A program made the position numbers and the translations under genes. From Poteriospumella lacustris (taxonomy: Eukaryota > Sar > Chrysophyceae > Chromulinales > Dinobryaceae), in NCBI GenBank assembly GCA_008000375.1, contig SMOI01000209.1:1-57574 (forward strand): 57,574 nt of DNA, written 5' to 3'. Position 1 is the stretch's first letter. Each line of letters begins with the position of its first letter. The notes beneath the pieces were generated by a model. It did not search any database and was not told where the DNA came from. It saw only the letters and a list, made by a program, of their open reading frames with translations. Below, in pieces: positions 22,346-33,415 of this stretch.

Positions 22346-22885
22346 ATGAGCCATCACGCGAAGGTGAAGGGGAAGTATCAATTCCCTCCGATGCTAAAGA
22401 TTACGTCTCAAGAGGCACAGTGCATTTTGAACATCTTTCGTCTATACGACTATCGATCGACAGGCCGTATTCCCAGTTATCTTGCGGTCAAAGTTTGCGA
22501 TACGCTTGGAATGCACATCAGCGAGGGAAATTTCTCTGATGAGGTCTCTCTCCAGGAGTTGTTGATGCTTCTTGACAGGGTAATCCCTGATCCAGAACCG
22601 GCCCTGCTAAGTTCCCTTCTATCCTTCGGTCATTTGGCTGCAGAAAAGCGAGTCGTGGGCGAAGATGAGAAAGAAATCGATGTCATCACGCCGCATGCGA
22701 TATCACATTTTATGGAGACGCTTGGGCGACCACCCGCCTCTTTAACAGAGGCTTCACTTATGCTGAACTCAATGCTGGACTACGACGACTGCAGCGAAGT
22801 GCCCAGTGTTCACACAGAGGTGTTCAACAGAGAACTGATAAACTTCGCCAAGAAGACGAACGCCTTCAAGGACTATCGCGGGTGA
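22346..22885 (+). CDS. EF-hand-like (calmodulin-fold) protein
   Basis: The 179-aa protein has two helix-loop-helix halves. The first, ILNIFRLYDYRSTGRIPSY (~27-45), has the spacing of an EF-hand loop (D-Y-R-S-T-G-R-I) but lacks the standard acidic residue at loop position 12, so calcium binding is doubtful. The second half includes LMLLDRVIPDPEPALL and a degenerate loop near MLDYDDCSEV (~152-161). Size and layout resemble the small, often ciliary EF-hand proteins of the EFCAB/DRC8 type, but I cannot assign an orthologue. The ATG at 22346 is taken because coding character starts there. It is convergent with the mitochondrial carrier gene (253 nt between stops). Confidence 0.7.
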   Translation: MSHHAKVKGKYQFPPMLKITSQEAQCILNIFRLYDYRSTGRIPSYLAVKVCDTLGMHISEGNFSDEVSLQELLMLLDRVIPDPEPALLSSLLSFGHLAAEKRVVGEDEKEIDVITPHAISHFMETLGRPPASLTEASLMLNSMLDYDDCSEVPSVHTEVFNRELINFAKKTNAFKDYRG

Positions 22886-23138
22886 GCGAAGGCCTGCGGG
22901 CCTGAATTGACATTGTATATAGAGCCACAGACATAGGGACTGTAACAGAATTACCACAAGTTAAACGCTTAGTGATCACCGCGACACGGACTATAAACAA
23001 CGCGCGGGGCCCACGACAAATGAACTCACAGCACAACAGACCCGAAAAATATACTCTACAAAATTAACTTCTATTGACTGATAGCGAAGAAACCCCACCT
23101 CCCCAGAAGATCGAATATGGTAGCGCCAAGTTCGGCTC

Positions 23139-24206
23139 TCAGGGCAGATAAATGTGCAGGGCATCTTTGATCAGCTCAAAGGAACAGAACGTGAGCGCCA
23201 CCATCGGGCAGACCTTCAGTGCTTCTGCCATCAGACCGCGGTAGAAGCCCCTCATACCTTCTGCTCCATATATCAGCGCAATTTCTTTGAGAATACTTGA
23301 GCCTTGATTTCCGTGCGACTTTAAGAGTCCTCCCACCTGCAGTCGTTTTCGCACGACGTCGAGGGGGAAAATGAGCGTCGAAGACACCACTCCGCTGATA
23401 CTGCCGCTCAACAACGAACCAACTACACTTAAGTGGCCATTTTTCTTGTTGACGAACACTCCTCCGGTCTTGAGCAAAGTGTCCTTCATGAATCCATACA
23501 CGGTAAATGAAACGGCGTACGTTGGTACGGCGACGGCGAGCGACGCCGTCAAGCCTCTGTAAATTCCCCGGTAGCCTTCCTTCTGCAAGATCTCCGCCCA
23601 AATTTCCAGAATCTTACTACTGCCAATCAACCGACTCACTGCTGAGTTCGACACAGTCCTGAGTGGCGTTGCAATGCCGACCGTCAACCTCGTCCGAACT
23701 ATGTCCAACGGATAACACACGAAACACGACGCCGCGCCAGAGAACGCACCAGCAATTAGGCGCACCCACCGATGCTCGAGATCAGGGAGGTGCTCTTCCA
23801 TTTGTATTTTGCAAACTTCAAAAGAGGCAAAGTTCACTGCACTGTAAGGGAATCGGTGGATGACGCTGGTGAAGTTGCCCTTCCAAAGAGACTTCAGCCC
23901 TTCTTCCCTTACGATGGAGCGAAGGGTCGACCACAAGGACTCCTTCACCCGCAAATGGGAAGAATTTGAGGATTTGTGCAGGAGCGGGCCAACTTGATAC
24001 AAAATTGTCAGTCGAGACAGCGGAGCAGTTAGAGTCTTGCCGATGCACCCCGCGATGCCGCCCGCCACCATGTTTTTCTCCGCAAATTGAATATACTGAG
24101 ATGCAGTATGGTTGCTGTGAAGTTGATTAACTGTTGAATGCGGCAAGGATTCGCTGATCATGGCCGTCCCATTGGTTGCAAGCATGTTGCTGTTGTCTTG
24201 CTTCAT
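23139..24206 (-). CDS. Mitochondrial carrier family protein (SLC25A16/42-like)
   Basis: 355 aa, uninterrupted, with three ~100-residue Solcar repeats. Each has its signature after the first helix: TAPLSRLTILYQV (repeat 1), YPLDIVRTRL (repeat 2) and FPLDVVRKRL (repeat 3). Repeat ends show EGLKSLWKGNF, EGYRGIYRGL and EGMRGFYRGL. Repeat 1 has Ser instead of the usual Asp/Glu in PxD, as in plant members of the CoA/adenine-nucleotide carrier branch; the HRFPYSAVNF stretch also fits that branch. The likely role is import of coenzyme A or an adenine nucleotide across the inner mitochondrial membrane; the substrate is inferred. A ~50-residue hydrophilic N-terminus precedes the first helix. The start used is the first ATG. 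Confidence 0.92.
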   Translation of the reverse strand: MKQDNSNMLATNGTAMISESLPHSTVNQLHSNHTASQYIQFAEKNMVAGGIAGCIGKTLTAPLSRLTILYQVGPLLHKSSNSSHLRVKESLWSTLRSIVREEGLKSLWKGNFTSVIHRFPYSAVNFASFEVCKIQMEEHLPDLEHRWVRLIAGAFSGAASCFVCYPLDIVRTRLTVGIATPLRTVSNSAVSRLIGSSKILEIWAEILQKEGYRGIYRGLTASLAVAVPTYAVSFTVYGFMKDTLLKTGGVFVNKKNGHLSVVGSLLSGSISGVVSSTLIFPLDVVRKRLQVGGLLKSHGNQGSSILKEIALIYGAEGMRGFYRGLMAEALKVCPMVALTFCSFELIKDALHIYLP

Positions 24207-25510
24207 GATCTGCTCGAAAAGATTTAGGAACCAGTGATTTCTGGACTTTCGAGAGTCACCTGGAGGTACTTGCTTCTTGGCGAAAGCAACAGTAGGAGAT
24301 CAATGTGAAAGAAGAATGAGAAGCCAGGCATTGTTTTCCATTCGCTGGACATCTTCTCGACGGGGAAACCGGACGAGGAACAACAACGAACATCCGCCAA
24401 CCGAATGGACCGTGCACAGAGGGGTGGCCACCCAGGGCACCCAGACTGCGCAGCCTCCCAGATGACTCGCCGTCGTCGCCATCGTCATGTCTCTCCCGTG
24501 CCACCAGCAGACGACGCCGATGATTGATTGCGTATCTAGTACTGTATTGGGCATTGCGAAGGAAGGACTGGACTGCAAACGTGATTGAGTTTGTTCACAA
24601 GATGCTTTTAGTTTCTCGAGCAGCAACTGGTTATCCGCCACAGGATTACGCAGGATGGGTTTGTACGCTATGTGCAAGTAGGTTGCAAGAGCCCCAAGTG
24701 GTTCAATACAAAGGATGACTTTCGAATACCGAGCTGAATGCAGCAGGTGCGAAAGTGATCATCGATTCCCGGGAGTAATTGAGTATCACAGCAAGATGCA
24801 TATCGAACAACATCGCATCGTACAAGAGTGATGAACATAGTTTACTTACTGTGTAATAGCAATAATAATAATGGAGTTTAAATAAAACACTGATACAACA
24901 ATGTGATACTGTAATAGTGTATACAATATAATAATTAATAAATAATAATTAATTTGGACGATGAGAGAGGATGTAGAAACCAGTTGCATGTATCGTTTGA
25001 AACATAACAAACACTCTGTACGTTTTCCTGGAAATTTCACCGGCAGTGTCGATGGTGACTGAGGGTACTTAGTGCATGTAACTCACTTGTAAAAGGTGGT
25101 GCGAAAAGCAACTATTAGAATATCATGGCGACTTTCTCCACTTTGGTGGCGAAATGGAGAACAATCCGTCGATTTTCATGAGAAGCCGTCCGTTCTGTTC
25201 GATGCGAATGGTGGACAGTCGCCCGTACAGAGCCTCCGCTGCCCACGCCGCCATCGCCGCCGCCGCCGTCGTCGTCGCGTCAACGTCGTGGTCGCATCGT
25301 CGTCGTCGCGACGTCCTCTGCTGCTGCTGCTGCCGGTCGCCGAGCGTGACCCACGAGCGATCGATGATTCGAAATCAAATCGATGATCAAAAGCAAACCT
25401 ACGACCACAGATATCAGCTTAGTTGCGACGTCAGCGAATACTTTCCTCCGTACAGCAGTGACTGTCTGTGTGACTCTTCCATCGAACCGACCTTTCAAAT
25501 CGCTGCACTC
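24207..25510. promoter_or_regulatory. Divergent spacer with AT-rich island
   Basis: The spacer lies between the carrier gene (leftward) and the Trithorax-like gene (rightward). It is the most AT-rich part of the window. Positions 24855-24955 are almost pure A/T with ATAATA/TAATTAATAA units, unlike everything around it, and are a candidate replication-origin or unwinding element. From 25154 an open frame continues in phase into the Trithorax-like gene; its (GCC)n/(GTCGTC)n-derived sequence looks like 5' leader, so I begin that gene at 25511. Starts at 25154 or 25361 remain possible. Confidence 0.45.
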
Positions 25511-28500
25511 ATGTCACAAGCTGAAGGTCGAGAAGGGTTGCCACTGAGTAGCAACGCCCGACCCACGAGAAACGTTCCTCGGAAATCTTTCGCTGAAGAG
25601 CAAAAGCTTCCTCGTTTCTCTAAAGTAGCTCCAGTGAAGAAGAACCCATTGGAGCGCACTCCGAGTCGAAAACGGAAGGCAGACGACGTCGCGGTCATAG
25701 TGGAGTTGGACGGCGATCCCAAGCGAGCGAAGGCGTCTGATACGTCGAAGGATGCGCACTCAGAATCAATTTTGTGGAAGAATCTGAAAGATCAGAAGCA
25801 GGACGAGCTCGAGGAGCAGCTCATCGCTCGGGCGTTTGCGAAGCCCGCGCTCAACGGGCCGAAGAAAGCGAAGCCCGAGTCACAGCCCACGGAATTCCCG
25901 TCCATCCACGCCGCTCAAAGCTACTGCCTTAACGACGGCTCATTTTTGTGCTCCGATTTGACGGTTCCAGGCGCCGACCTGGTGGGGCAGCTCGCGAAGA
26001 TCTACTGGGACGGAGAGGAGACGTGGTTCTACGCGCGCGTGCTGAACTTCAACTCCTCCTCTGGTGAATACTTCGTAAGCTAGCCGCGACCCCTTGCAGA
26101 GCCCCACTCGCCGTTTACCGCGTGATTCTTCGTTCAGGTGTACTACTTTGAGGACAACACGGGCGAGTGGATGGACTTCGGCAACGAGGCCGCCATCGTC
26201 AGCAAGCAGCTGGTGCTGGCGCGCACCTCCAAGTCGGCCTCGCTCTGGCCTGCGCTCACCTTTCGCGTGTTTCCAAAGGCAAGAGAAGCGCTTCGCAAGT
26301 ACCCCGCGTTCAACGCCCACGGCGAGTACGTCGAGTTCCTGCAGGGCGACAAGAAGTACGAATACGCCTTCGTGCAGCCGGCGCTCATCGAGCCCTTCGA
26401 CCACGGCCTCGCGCCGAAGAAAGGGAACAAGAAGCTGCAGGCGGCGCTGGAAGAGGCCCACCGCGAGAAAGAGGCCGTCGACCAGGTTCTGAACGTAAGT
26501 GCCGCCCCTTCGCCAGCGCAGCTCGTGCTGACCGCGTCTCTCGCACAGGACGTCCACGCGGCGATCCGCAAGTCGGTGCTGTCCTTCAAGGTGAAGGACC
26601 AGCTGGTCGGCACCCGCGTCCGAGCAGCCACCAGCCGCATCCTCACGCGGGCCGAGCGGAAGATGAAGCCGGAGGAGCGCCTCAACATCAGCAGCGCCTT
26701 CTGCGTCGGCACCGTGGCGCAGTACTGCCCCGCGAAGGACATGCACCTCGTCACCTTCGACGACCCGCACCTGCAGCCGCAGTGGGTCGAGGTCGCCAAG
26801 GCCGCCGCCCACCGCGAGATCGAAGTCATCTTACCGACGGCCGCCGCCGCTCCGACGGCAGCAGCAGCCGCCGCCAGTGCCGCTGCCGCAGCAACGGACG
26901 ACGCGGACGGCGCCGACTGCGCCGAGACGCCCGATGACTCGAGCGACGCTGCGGCGCCTGCGTGCGCCCTCTGCACTCACGGCTGCCGGCCGGACGCGTA
27001 CGGACAGGACGCGCTGCACTGCCACCGCTGCGGCGTCGCCTGCCACGAGCACTGCCTCCCCGCCGGCGAGCTCATCCCCGTCAACGCGGCCGCGCGGCTG
27101 AAGTCGTCGCAGTGGCTGTGCTGGCGCTGCACGGACTGCTTCAACTGCGCGTCGACGTCGTGGCACACGCCGCTCATCTACTGGAGCTCGAAGAGCCAGG
27201 TGGCGCGCCAGAGCGACAGCCGCACGCTGCTGCTCTGCGGCTGGTGTCTGAAGCACTACAAGCACACGCGCGAGTACTGCGTCGTCTGCTACAAGCTGTA
27301 CGTCTACCAGCAGCACCAGCCGGGCGCGTCCATCGAGGCGACGTACGCGTCCGACCTGACGATGGTGCAGTGCCACCAGTGCGACCGCTGGGTGCACGCG
27401 GCCTGCGAGGGCATCGACGAGCAGCAGTACGAGTCGATCTCGGACGGCTCGCACCCGATCTGGGGCGACGAGTACCTCTGTCCGCTGTGCCGCGTGCAGC
27501 TGTGCCGCGACGTGATGAAGAAGCTCTTCGCGCTGGACCGCGACGGCATCTTCTCGGCGCCGGTGACCGAGGACATCGCCGCGAACTACTTCGACGTCGT
27601 CCACAACCCGATGGACCTCGCCACGATGCTCGACAAGGTCGACCGCGGCATGTACAAGTCGCTGCAGCCGCTGCGCCAGGACGCCGAGCTCGTCGCGCTC
27701 AACGCGCTCATCTTCAACCGCGCGGGCGACCCCGTCTGGCGCGCGGCGCAGCAGCTCTTCGTGCAGCTGTCCGAGCTCTTCCTGCGCTTCCCGCGCCACA
27801 CGGAGCGCAGCGCGTACGGCTCGGAGGCCGAGCAGATCCTCCAGGCGCGCCACCTCGCGCTGACCGGCCAGCCGCTGCAGCTGCCGGCGGGCGCCTCCAC
27901 CGCGGGCGGCACCGCGGCGGCGTCGTCCACCGTCGACGCAGCGCCGCGGGACAAGCGCAGCGGCCGCCCAAAGAAGAGCGCGACGGCGTCGCTGGCGGAG
28001 GACGCGTCGCTGTCGCGTGAGCCCGACGACGAGGGCGACGCGGGCGGCTCTGACAGCGACGGTCGCAGCGACGCCGGCGACAGCGACGCCGACGACAGCG
28101 ACGACGCTGACGCCAGCGACGACGGCGACAGCGACGGCGACGCGGCGCTCGACGGCGCCTCCGAAGCGCGCGCCGTGCTGCTGCAGCAGCTGGCGCTGGT
28201 GCCGAACCCGGAGCCGGAGCCGTTTCTGCCGCCGCGGATCATCGCCGTCGCCGCGGACGAGGCGGCAGCGCTGTGCGAGGCGGAGTGCTGCTTCGCCTGC
28301 GGCGCGACGTCGGAGGCCGACGGCTTCCTCTGCTGCTGCCACTGCGGCGAGGCGGTGCACTTCTTCTGCGCCGGCATCGACGAGGCGCAGTTCCGCCGGA
28401 TGAACGCGCAGGCGCGGCGCGACTGGCGCTGCGTCAACTGCAAAGTCTGCGAGCTGTGCCTGCAGGCGCTGCCCTCCGACGCGCAGACGCTGCTCTTCTG

Positions 28501-31500
28501 CGAGCTCTGCGACCGCTCGTTCCACATCGGCTGCCTGCGCCCGGCCATCGCCGCGCTGCCCGACTTCGCCTTCGTCTGCGGCTGCTGCGTCGCCTGCGAC
28601 CTGTGCGACTCGCTGCGCGCCGCGCAGCCGCCGCCGGCGGACGGCGACGACGCGCGCCGCCGCTGGGGCAACTGCGCGAACCTCTGCGTCGCCTGCCAGG
28701 ACACCGTCTGCGCCGCCGCCGCGCCGCAGGCGTCGCTCGCCGACGCGCACCGCATCGTCGCGCTCGTGCGGCCCGACGCAGCGGCACCGCCGCCGCGCGT
28801 CGTCGCGGCCGCCGCCGGCGCAGCGCTCGTGGCGGCGGCGTGACGGAGGAGGCGCGGCGCTTCCTCGCGGCGTGGACCGTCGCCGGCGCGCTGACGCACG
28901 TGTTCTACCGCCAGCACTTCGCGCGCGACGAGCTGCTGCCGCCCGTCCCCTGCGCCGTCCCACGAAGCGGCAAAGGCGTCAAACGCGCGGCCGTCGCGGC
29001 GCCGGTCGGCGCAGCGCCAGCGGCCGCCAGCGACGCGACGGTCGCCGCAGCCGACGCGGCCGACTCAGCCGCCGGCGCAGCCGACGCGGCGGACGAAGAG
29101 GGCGCCGCGGAAGGCGACGCGCCGCCGGCCGCCGGTGTCGCGCAGCCGCCGCGCGCCGACGAGGACGGCGACTGGGAAGCGGTGGACGCGGAGGAGCAGC
29201 GGCTGCGTGCCTGTCGCGCGCGCCGCTTCGCCGCGTTCGTCCGGCGCCGGCAGCACGCGGCGGACCGCGTCGACGCGCTGCCCGACGGCCAGCAGCTGCA
29301 GATGCGCCTGCTGGCGCGCGTGAGTCAGGAGGCGCTGGAGCGCGTGGCGCGCGGCGCGGCGACGTATCTGCAGGAGCAGCAGCGGCGCCGCGCGAAGAGC
29401 GCCGCGGCGGCGTCGCAGGCCGCGCTGCAGGTGGCGTCGCTGCTGGAGGTGTTCGAGAGCCTCCTGGCGCTGCTGCAGGTGGCGCTGAGCCTCTACGGCG
29501 ACGGCGTGTCGCCCGCGGCGCGCCAGGAGGCGCTGGCCGTGTACCAGTACCTCGACGGCGTCGTGCAGCGCGAGCACGACCGCCTCGCGGCGCCGCTCGG
29601 CCAGTCGAACACCGCGCAGATCGTGTTCCTCGCCGAGCTCGGCAAGCTGCTGCACGAGGGCTGCATCCACGAGGTCGTGCGCGTCATCCAGGTCGTCGCG
29701 CGCAGCGTGCTGCAGCAGCAGGCGGCGCGCCAGGGCCCCGCGCGCGCCGCCGACTTCGACGAGCCGCAGCTGATGAACGCGGTGGCCGTCGTGCTGCCGA
29801 ACACGTTCAACGCGCTGCTCGAGACGGCCAAGGCCTTCCAGTCGAAGGAGAAGGGCCTGCAGCGCCTGCAGGAGCGCCGCAAGATGCAGACGCTCGTCGC
29901 GCTGACGCTCGACGCGGTGCACACGCGCGCGCTGCTCGCGGCGGACGCCTCGGACCAAGCGGCGCTGCGGCTGCGGCCTGCGCTGCTCTTTCCGCTCGAA
30001 GAGGCGGCGCAGCGGCGCAGGGCGCGGCCGTCGACGGCGGCGCACTGGCCGCGGCTGCCGCTCGTGCGCCAGGCGCTGCACCACAACCGCCGCCGCCGCC
30101 TGAGCCGCTTCGACGCCGCCGCGTGGCGCTTCGAGCCGCTGGCGACGGCCGGCGACGCGCAGGTCGCCACGCCCGGCGCCGCGATGGGCGTCGGCCCCGC
30201 GGCGCTGACGGAGCCGCAGCGGCGCATTCTGCGCTCGCTGCTCGACGCGCGCGAGGCGACGCTGCAGCTGCTCGGCGCGGACCGCTGGCCCAGCGCCGAC
30301 GAGCTCAGCGCGGACGCTGCGCAGTTCGACGCGCTGGTGGCGGCGCTGCAGGCCGCGTGGCGCGCGACCTGCGCATCGCCGACGCGGCGCCGCTCGGCGA
30401 CGCGCCGCTCCGCAGCGGCGACGAGGCGCGCGCGTCGCTCGACCCGCGGCGCTGCGCGCTCTGCGGCACCGGCGAGCCGCCCGCCGCCGACGCGGCGCCC
30501 AGCGACGACGCCGACGCGGCGCGGTGGGTCGCGTGGGAGCGCGAGAAGGGCCGCCTGCTGCCGCTCGGCGACGCGCGCCACGTGCACGAGCACTGCCTGC
30601 GCTGGTGCGAGGAGGTGCGCGAGGCGCCCGGCGGCCTGCTGCTGCACGCGCGGCCGCCGTCGACGCCAACCTGCGCGTGCGCTGCGCGCTCTGCGGCCAG
30701 CCGGGCGCCTCGCTGCTCTGCGCGGCGCAGCGGCGCTGCCGCGGCGCGTACCATTTGCCCTGCGCGCGCGCGGCGCACTGCCTGCTGCTGGAGCGGCGCG
30801 GCCGCGCGGCCGGCGCCGGCGCCGACGCCGACGCGGACGGAGACGCCGAGGCGGAGGACGGCGCGCCGCCGCTGTGCCTCCTGTGCCCCGCGCACCTCGA
30901 CCTCTGCGCCGCCGTCGTCGGCGACGCGTCGGCGCAGCGCGGCGCCGGCCGCGTGAGCGCCGAGCTGCTGGCGATGCGGCAGCTGTCGCGCGGCGTCTTC
31001 GACCTGTGCGCCGCGCGCCGAGCAGAGCCGCCGCCGCCTGCTGCTGCCCCTCGACGTCGACGACGACGGCGGCGCCGACGACGACCGCCGCCGGCGGCGA
31101 CGCGTCACAGGCCGCCGCGCGCCGCGAGTCGTCCGCGGCGCCGGGAGACGAGCGCAGCGCGACGACGAGGCGCAGCGCCGCTTCGCGCAGCTGCTGGTGC
31201 AGCGCCGGCACCGCGGCGACCGCGGCGTGCGCCTGGGCGCGCTGACGGTGCACCGCCTGGGCAGCTGGTCGTGGCCGACCACCGCCGCGGCGGCCTCGCG
31301 CCGCGCGCGCTGCCGGGCGGCCGGCTTCGTCACGCCGCGCCACCTCTACCCGCTGCGCTTCTCCGCCAGCCGCCTGTTCTGGAGCTACGCGCGGCCGGGC
31401 GCCGCACGGCCTACCACTGCGATGTGCTGAGCCTCGACGACCTCGCCGCGCCGCCGAGCGCGCCGCGGCGCCGGGCGACGCGCTGGCCGCCGTCTTCGCG

Positions 31501-33217
31501 CAGCTCTTCGGCGGCGCAGCGGCCGACGGCGACAGCGACGCGAACGGCGACGCGGACGGCGACGCGGACGGCGAAGGCGGCCGCGACGGCGACGCGGCGT
31601 GGGACGTGGACAGCGCGACGCAGTTCGACGGGCCGATCTTCCGCATCGCCGCCGCCGACGCCGCCGGCGACGCGATCTACGCAACGTCGCTGGCCGCCGC
31701 GCACCGTCGCCTGCTGCGGCGCCTGCGCCGCGCGCTGGGCGACCGCCGCGTCGTCTGCGGCCTCACGGCGCATCAGTTCTTCGCGTCGGCGTCGGCGTCG
31801 TGCGGCGCGCGCTGGAGCTGTGCCCTGAGGCGCTGTCGGCGGCGCTGCCCGCGCAGCCGCAGGCGCCGCGCTACGAGCCGAGCTACGTGCTGCCGACGCA
31901 GGCCGACGCGCTGCGCCTCGAGCGGCGCCGGCGCCAGCAGTCGCAGCGCGGCGGCGCGTCCGCGGCCAGCGGCGCCGTCGCCTGTGCAGCCGCGCGCAGC
32001 GCCTGCGCCCGTCCGGCGGCGCCCGAGCGCGGCGGTGGCGGCGGCGCGGCGAAGCTGCGAACGAAGGTCGCCGACGCGGACGACGGCGGCGACGCCGACG
32101 ACGACGACGCCAACGCCGCGGCGCCGCCGAGCGACAGCGGCCGCGCCGCCGCAGCCGCCGCAGCCGCCGGTCGCAAACGCGCCGCGCCGACGGACGACGA
32201 CGGCGACGAGGACGCCGACGGCGACGACGACGCGCTGGACGCCGAGCGGCTGGCGCGGCAGCGCGAGGAGGAGGAGCTGGAGAAGGAGGCGCAGGCCGAC
32301 GACCGCCGCCGCCGCTACGTCGCGATGCGCGCCGACTTCACCGTCGCGCCCAACGCGCGTCTCGAGGTGCGGCGCTCGGGCATTCACGGCTGGGGCCTGT
32401 TCTCGCGCCTGGCGCTGGACCGCGACGCCGCCATCGTCGAGTACGTCGGCGAGCAGGTGCGCCAGGCGGTGGCGGACCGCCGCGAGGTGCTCTACGAGGC
32501 GGAGGGCGTCGGCTCGTGCTACCTCTTCCGCCTCGACAAAGAAGTCATCGTCGACGCCACGCGCGCCGGCGGCATGGCGCGCTTCATCAACCACTCCTGC
32601 GACCCCAACGCCTACGCGCGCATCATCGCCGCCGACACGCGCGACGACTCCGCCGCCTCCGCCGACGGCGGCGAGAAGCACATCGTCATCATGGCGCTGC
32701 GCGAGATCCAGGTAACCCCCCGCCCCGCCGCCCGTCTAACGCCCCGTCTAACGCCCCGTCTAACGCGCTGTCTCTGTCTGTGTCTGTGTCTGTGTCGCTG
32801 TCTGTGTCTCTGTCTGTGTCTCTGTCTGTGTCTCTGTCCGTGTCTCTGTCTGTGTCTCTGTCTGTGTCTGTGTCTCTGTCTGTGTCTGTGTCTCCGTCTG
32901 TGTCTCTGTCTGTGTCTCTGTCTGTGTCTCTGTCTGTGTCTCTGTCTGTGTCTCTGTCCGTGTCTCTGTCTGTGTCTCTGTCTGTGTCTCTGTCTGTGTC
33001 TCTGTCTGTGTCTCTGTCTGTGTCTCTGTCTGTGTCTCTGTCTGTGTCTCTGTCCGTGTCTCTGTCTGTGTCTGTGTCTGTGTCTCTGTCTGTGTCTCTG
33101 TCCGCGTCCGCGTCGCAGCCCGGCGAGGAGATCACGTACGACTACAAGTTCCCCATCGAGGACACGAAGCTGCGCTGCTTCTGCGGCTCGGCGCGCTGCT
33201 CCGGCAGCATGAACTAG
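25511..33217 (+). CDS. Trithorax/MLL-type H3K4 methyltransferase (Tudor-PHD-bromo-ePHD-FYRN-FYRC-SET)
   Basis: About 2,390 aa with three introns. Order: Tudor-like segments ([19 protein letters not shown], 25990-26160; [19 protein letters not shown], ~26700); two PHD-type Cys clusters at 26960-27490; bromodomain 27500-27780 ([22 protein letters not shown]); acidic Asp/Ser linker; double PHD 28280-28620; long helical region; extended PHD 30450-30900 ([10 protein letters not shown]...[31 protein letters not shown]); FYRN 31220-31440 ([33 protein letters not shown]); FYRC 31630-31900 ([27 protein letters not shown]); SET 32340-33180 ([38 protein letters not shown]); post-SET ([13 protein letters not shown]). 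This is the KMT2A/Trithorax plan; substrate H3K4 is inferred. Frames slip near 28830, 30360, 30660, 31015, 31400, 31465 and 31790, yet each domain continues, so I read it as one working gene in imperfect sequence. Confidence 0.85.
26075..26137 (+). other. Intron, 63 nt, Trithorax-like gene
   Basis: The donor GTAAGC and acceptor CGTTCAG bound a phase-0 intron that carries an in-frame stop (26081-26083). Splicing joins SGEYF to [11 protein letters not shown] and completes a Tudor-like segment. Confidence 0.85.
26495..26548 (+). other. Intron, 54 nt, Trithorax-like gene
   Basis: The donor is GTAAGT and the acceptor CTCGCACAG. The length is a multiple of three and there is no stop, so unspliced RNA would stay open. 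The encoded [18 protein letters not shown] does not fit its flanks (DQVLN / DVHAAIRK), and the splice signals are strong, so removal is favoured. Confidence 0.7.
28050..28150 (+). repeat. (GACGGC/GACAGC)n coding tract in Trithorax-like gene
   Basis: A purine-rich hexamer family GACAGC/GACGAC/GACGGC encodes a Ser/Asp/Ala/Gly acidic linker between the bromodomain and the second PHD cluster. It is related to tracts in the Sel1 and myosin-like genes. Confidence 0.7.
32712..33118 (+). other. 407-nt intron inside the SET domain
   Basis: The donor GTAACC and acceptor CGTCGCAG split the SET motif between ALREIQ and PGEEITYDY. The junction restores the conserved '..[13 protein letters not shown]' stretch exactly, in phase 0. 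The length (407, not a multiple of three) means retention would shift the frame and lose the catalytic end and the post-SET zinc site. The body is a hexamer satellite, listed separately. Confidence 0.9.
32770..33110 (+). repeat. TCTGTG/TCTCTG satellite within the SET intron
   Basis: About 340 nt are almost wholly TGTCTC and TGTCTG hexamers, most often alternating as the 12-nt unit TGTCTCTGTCTG, with a few TCCGTG or TCGCTG variants. No adenine occurs on the + strand from 32764 to 33116. A short patch of the same repeat recurs beyond the stop codon at 33265-33300. Confidence 0.97.
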
Positions 33218-33415
33218 CCGCCGCCGCTGTAACGCCGCCCTAACGGCCGCCCCTGCGCCTCTCTGCGCCTCTCTGTGTCTGTGTCTGTGTCTGTGTCTGT
33301 TGAGCTGTCGGTGGGTTACAGGCGACGGCTACGGCGGGCGCCGCGCCGCGCCGCTGCGACGAATTCACTTCGCCGTGCGCGCGGCGGCGGCGGCGCCGTC
33401 TACGCGCGGCCCGCG
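33218..33415. other. Convergent spacer with short TCTGTG patch
   Basis: The 198-nt spacer lies between convergent stop codons of the Trithorax-like and FYVE coiled-coil genes. Positions 33262-33300 repeat the CTCTGTGTCTGTGTCTGTG motif of the SET intron. No gene is seen. Confidence 0.6.

Noticed and set aside
24500-25100. tRNA or small structured RNA genes in the AT-rich spacer and other gaps
   Set aside because: I looked for the tRNA B-box (GGTTCGANNCC) and cloverleaf pairing by eye in the intergenic gaps and found none. A tRNAscan/Infernal run would be needed to exclude them.
32516-33217. A frame translating as alternating Ser-Val/Ser-Leu repeats, and its antisense Asp-Thr-Asp-Arg frame
   Set aside because: Both arise from the hexamer satellite in the SET intron. 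GT..AG splicing restores the conserved SET motif, so the repeat is not coding.
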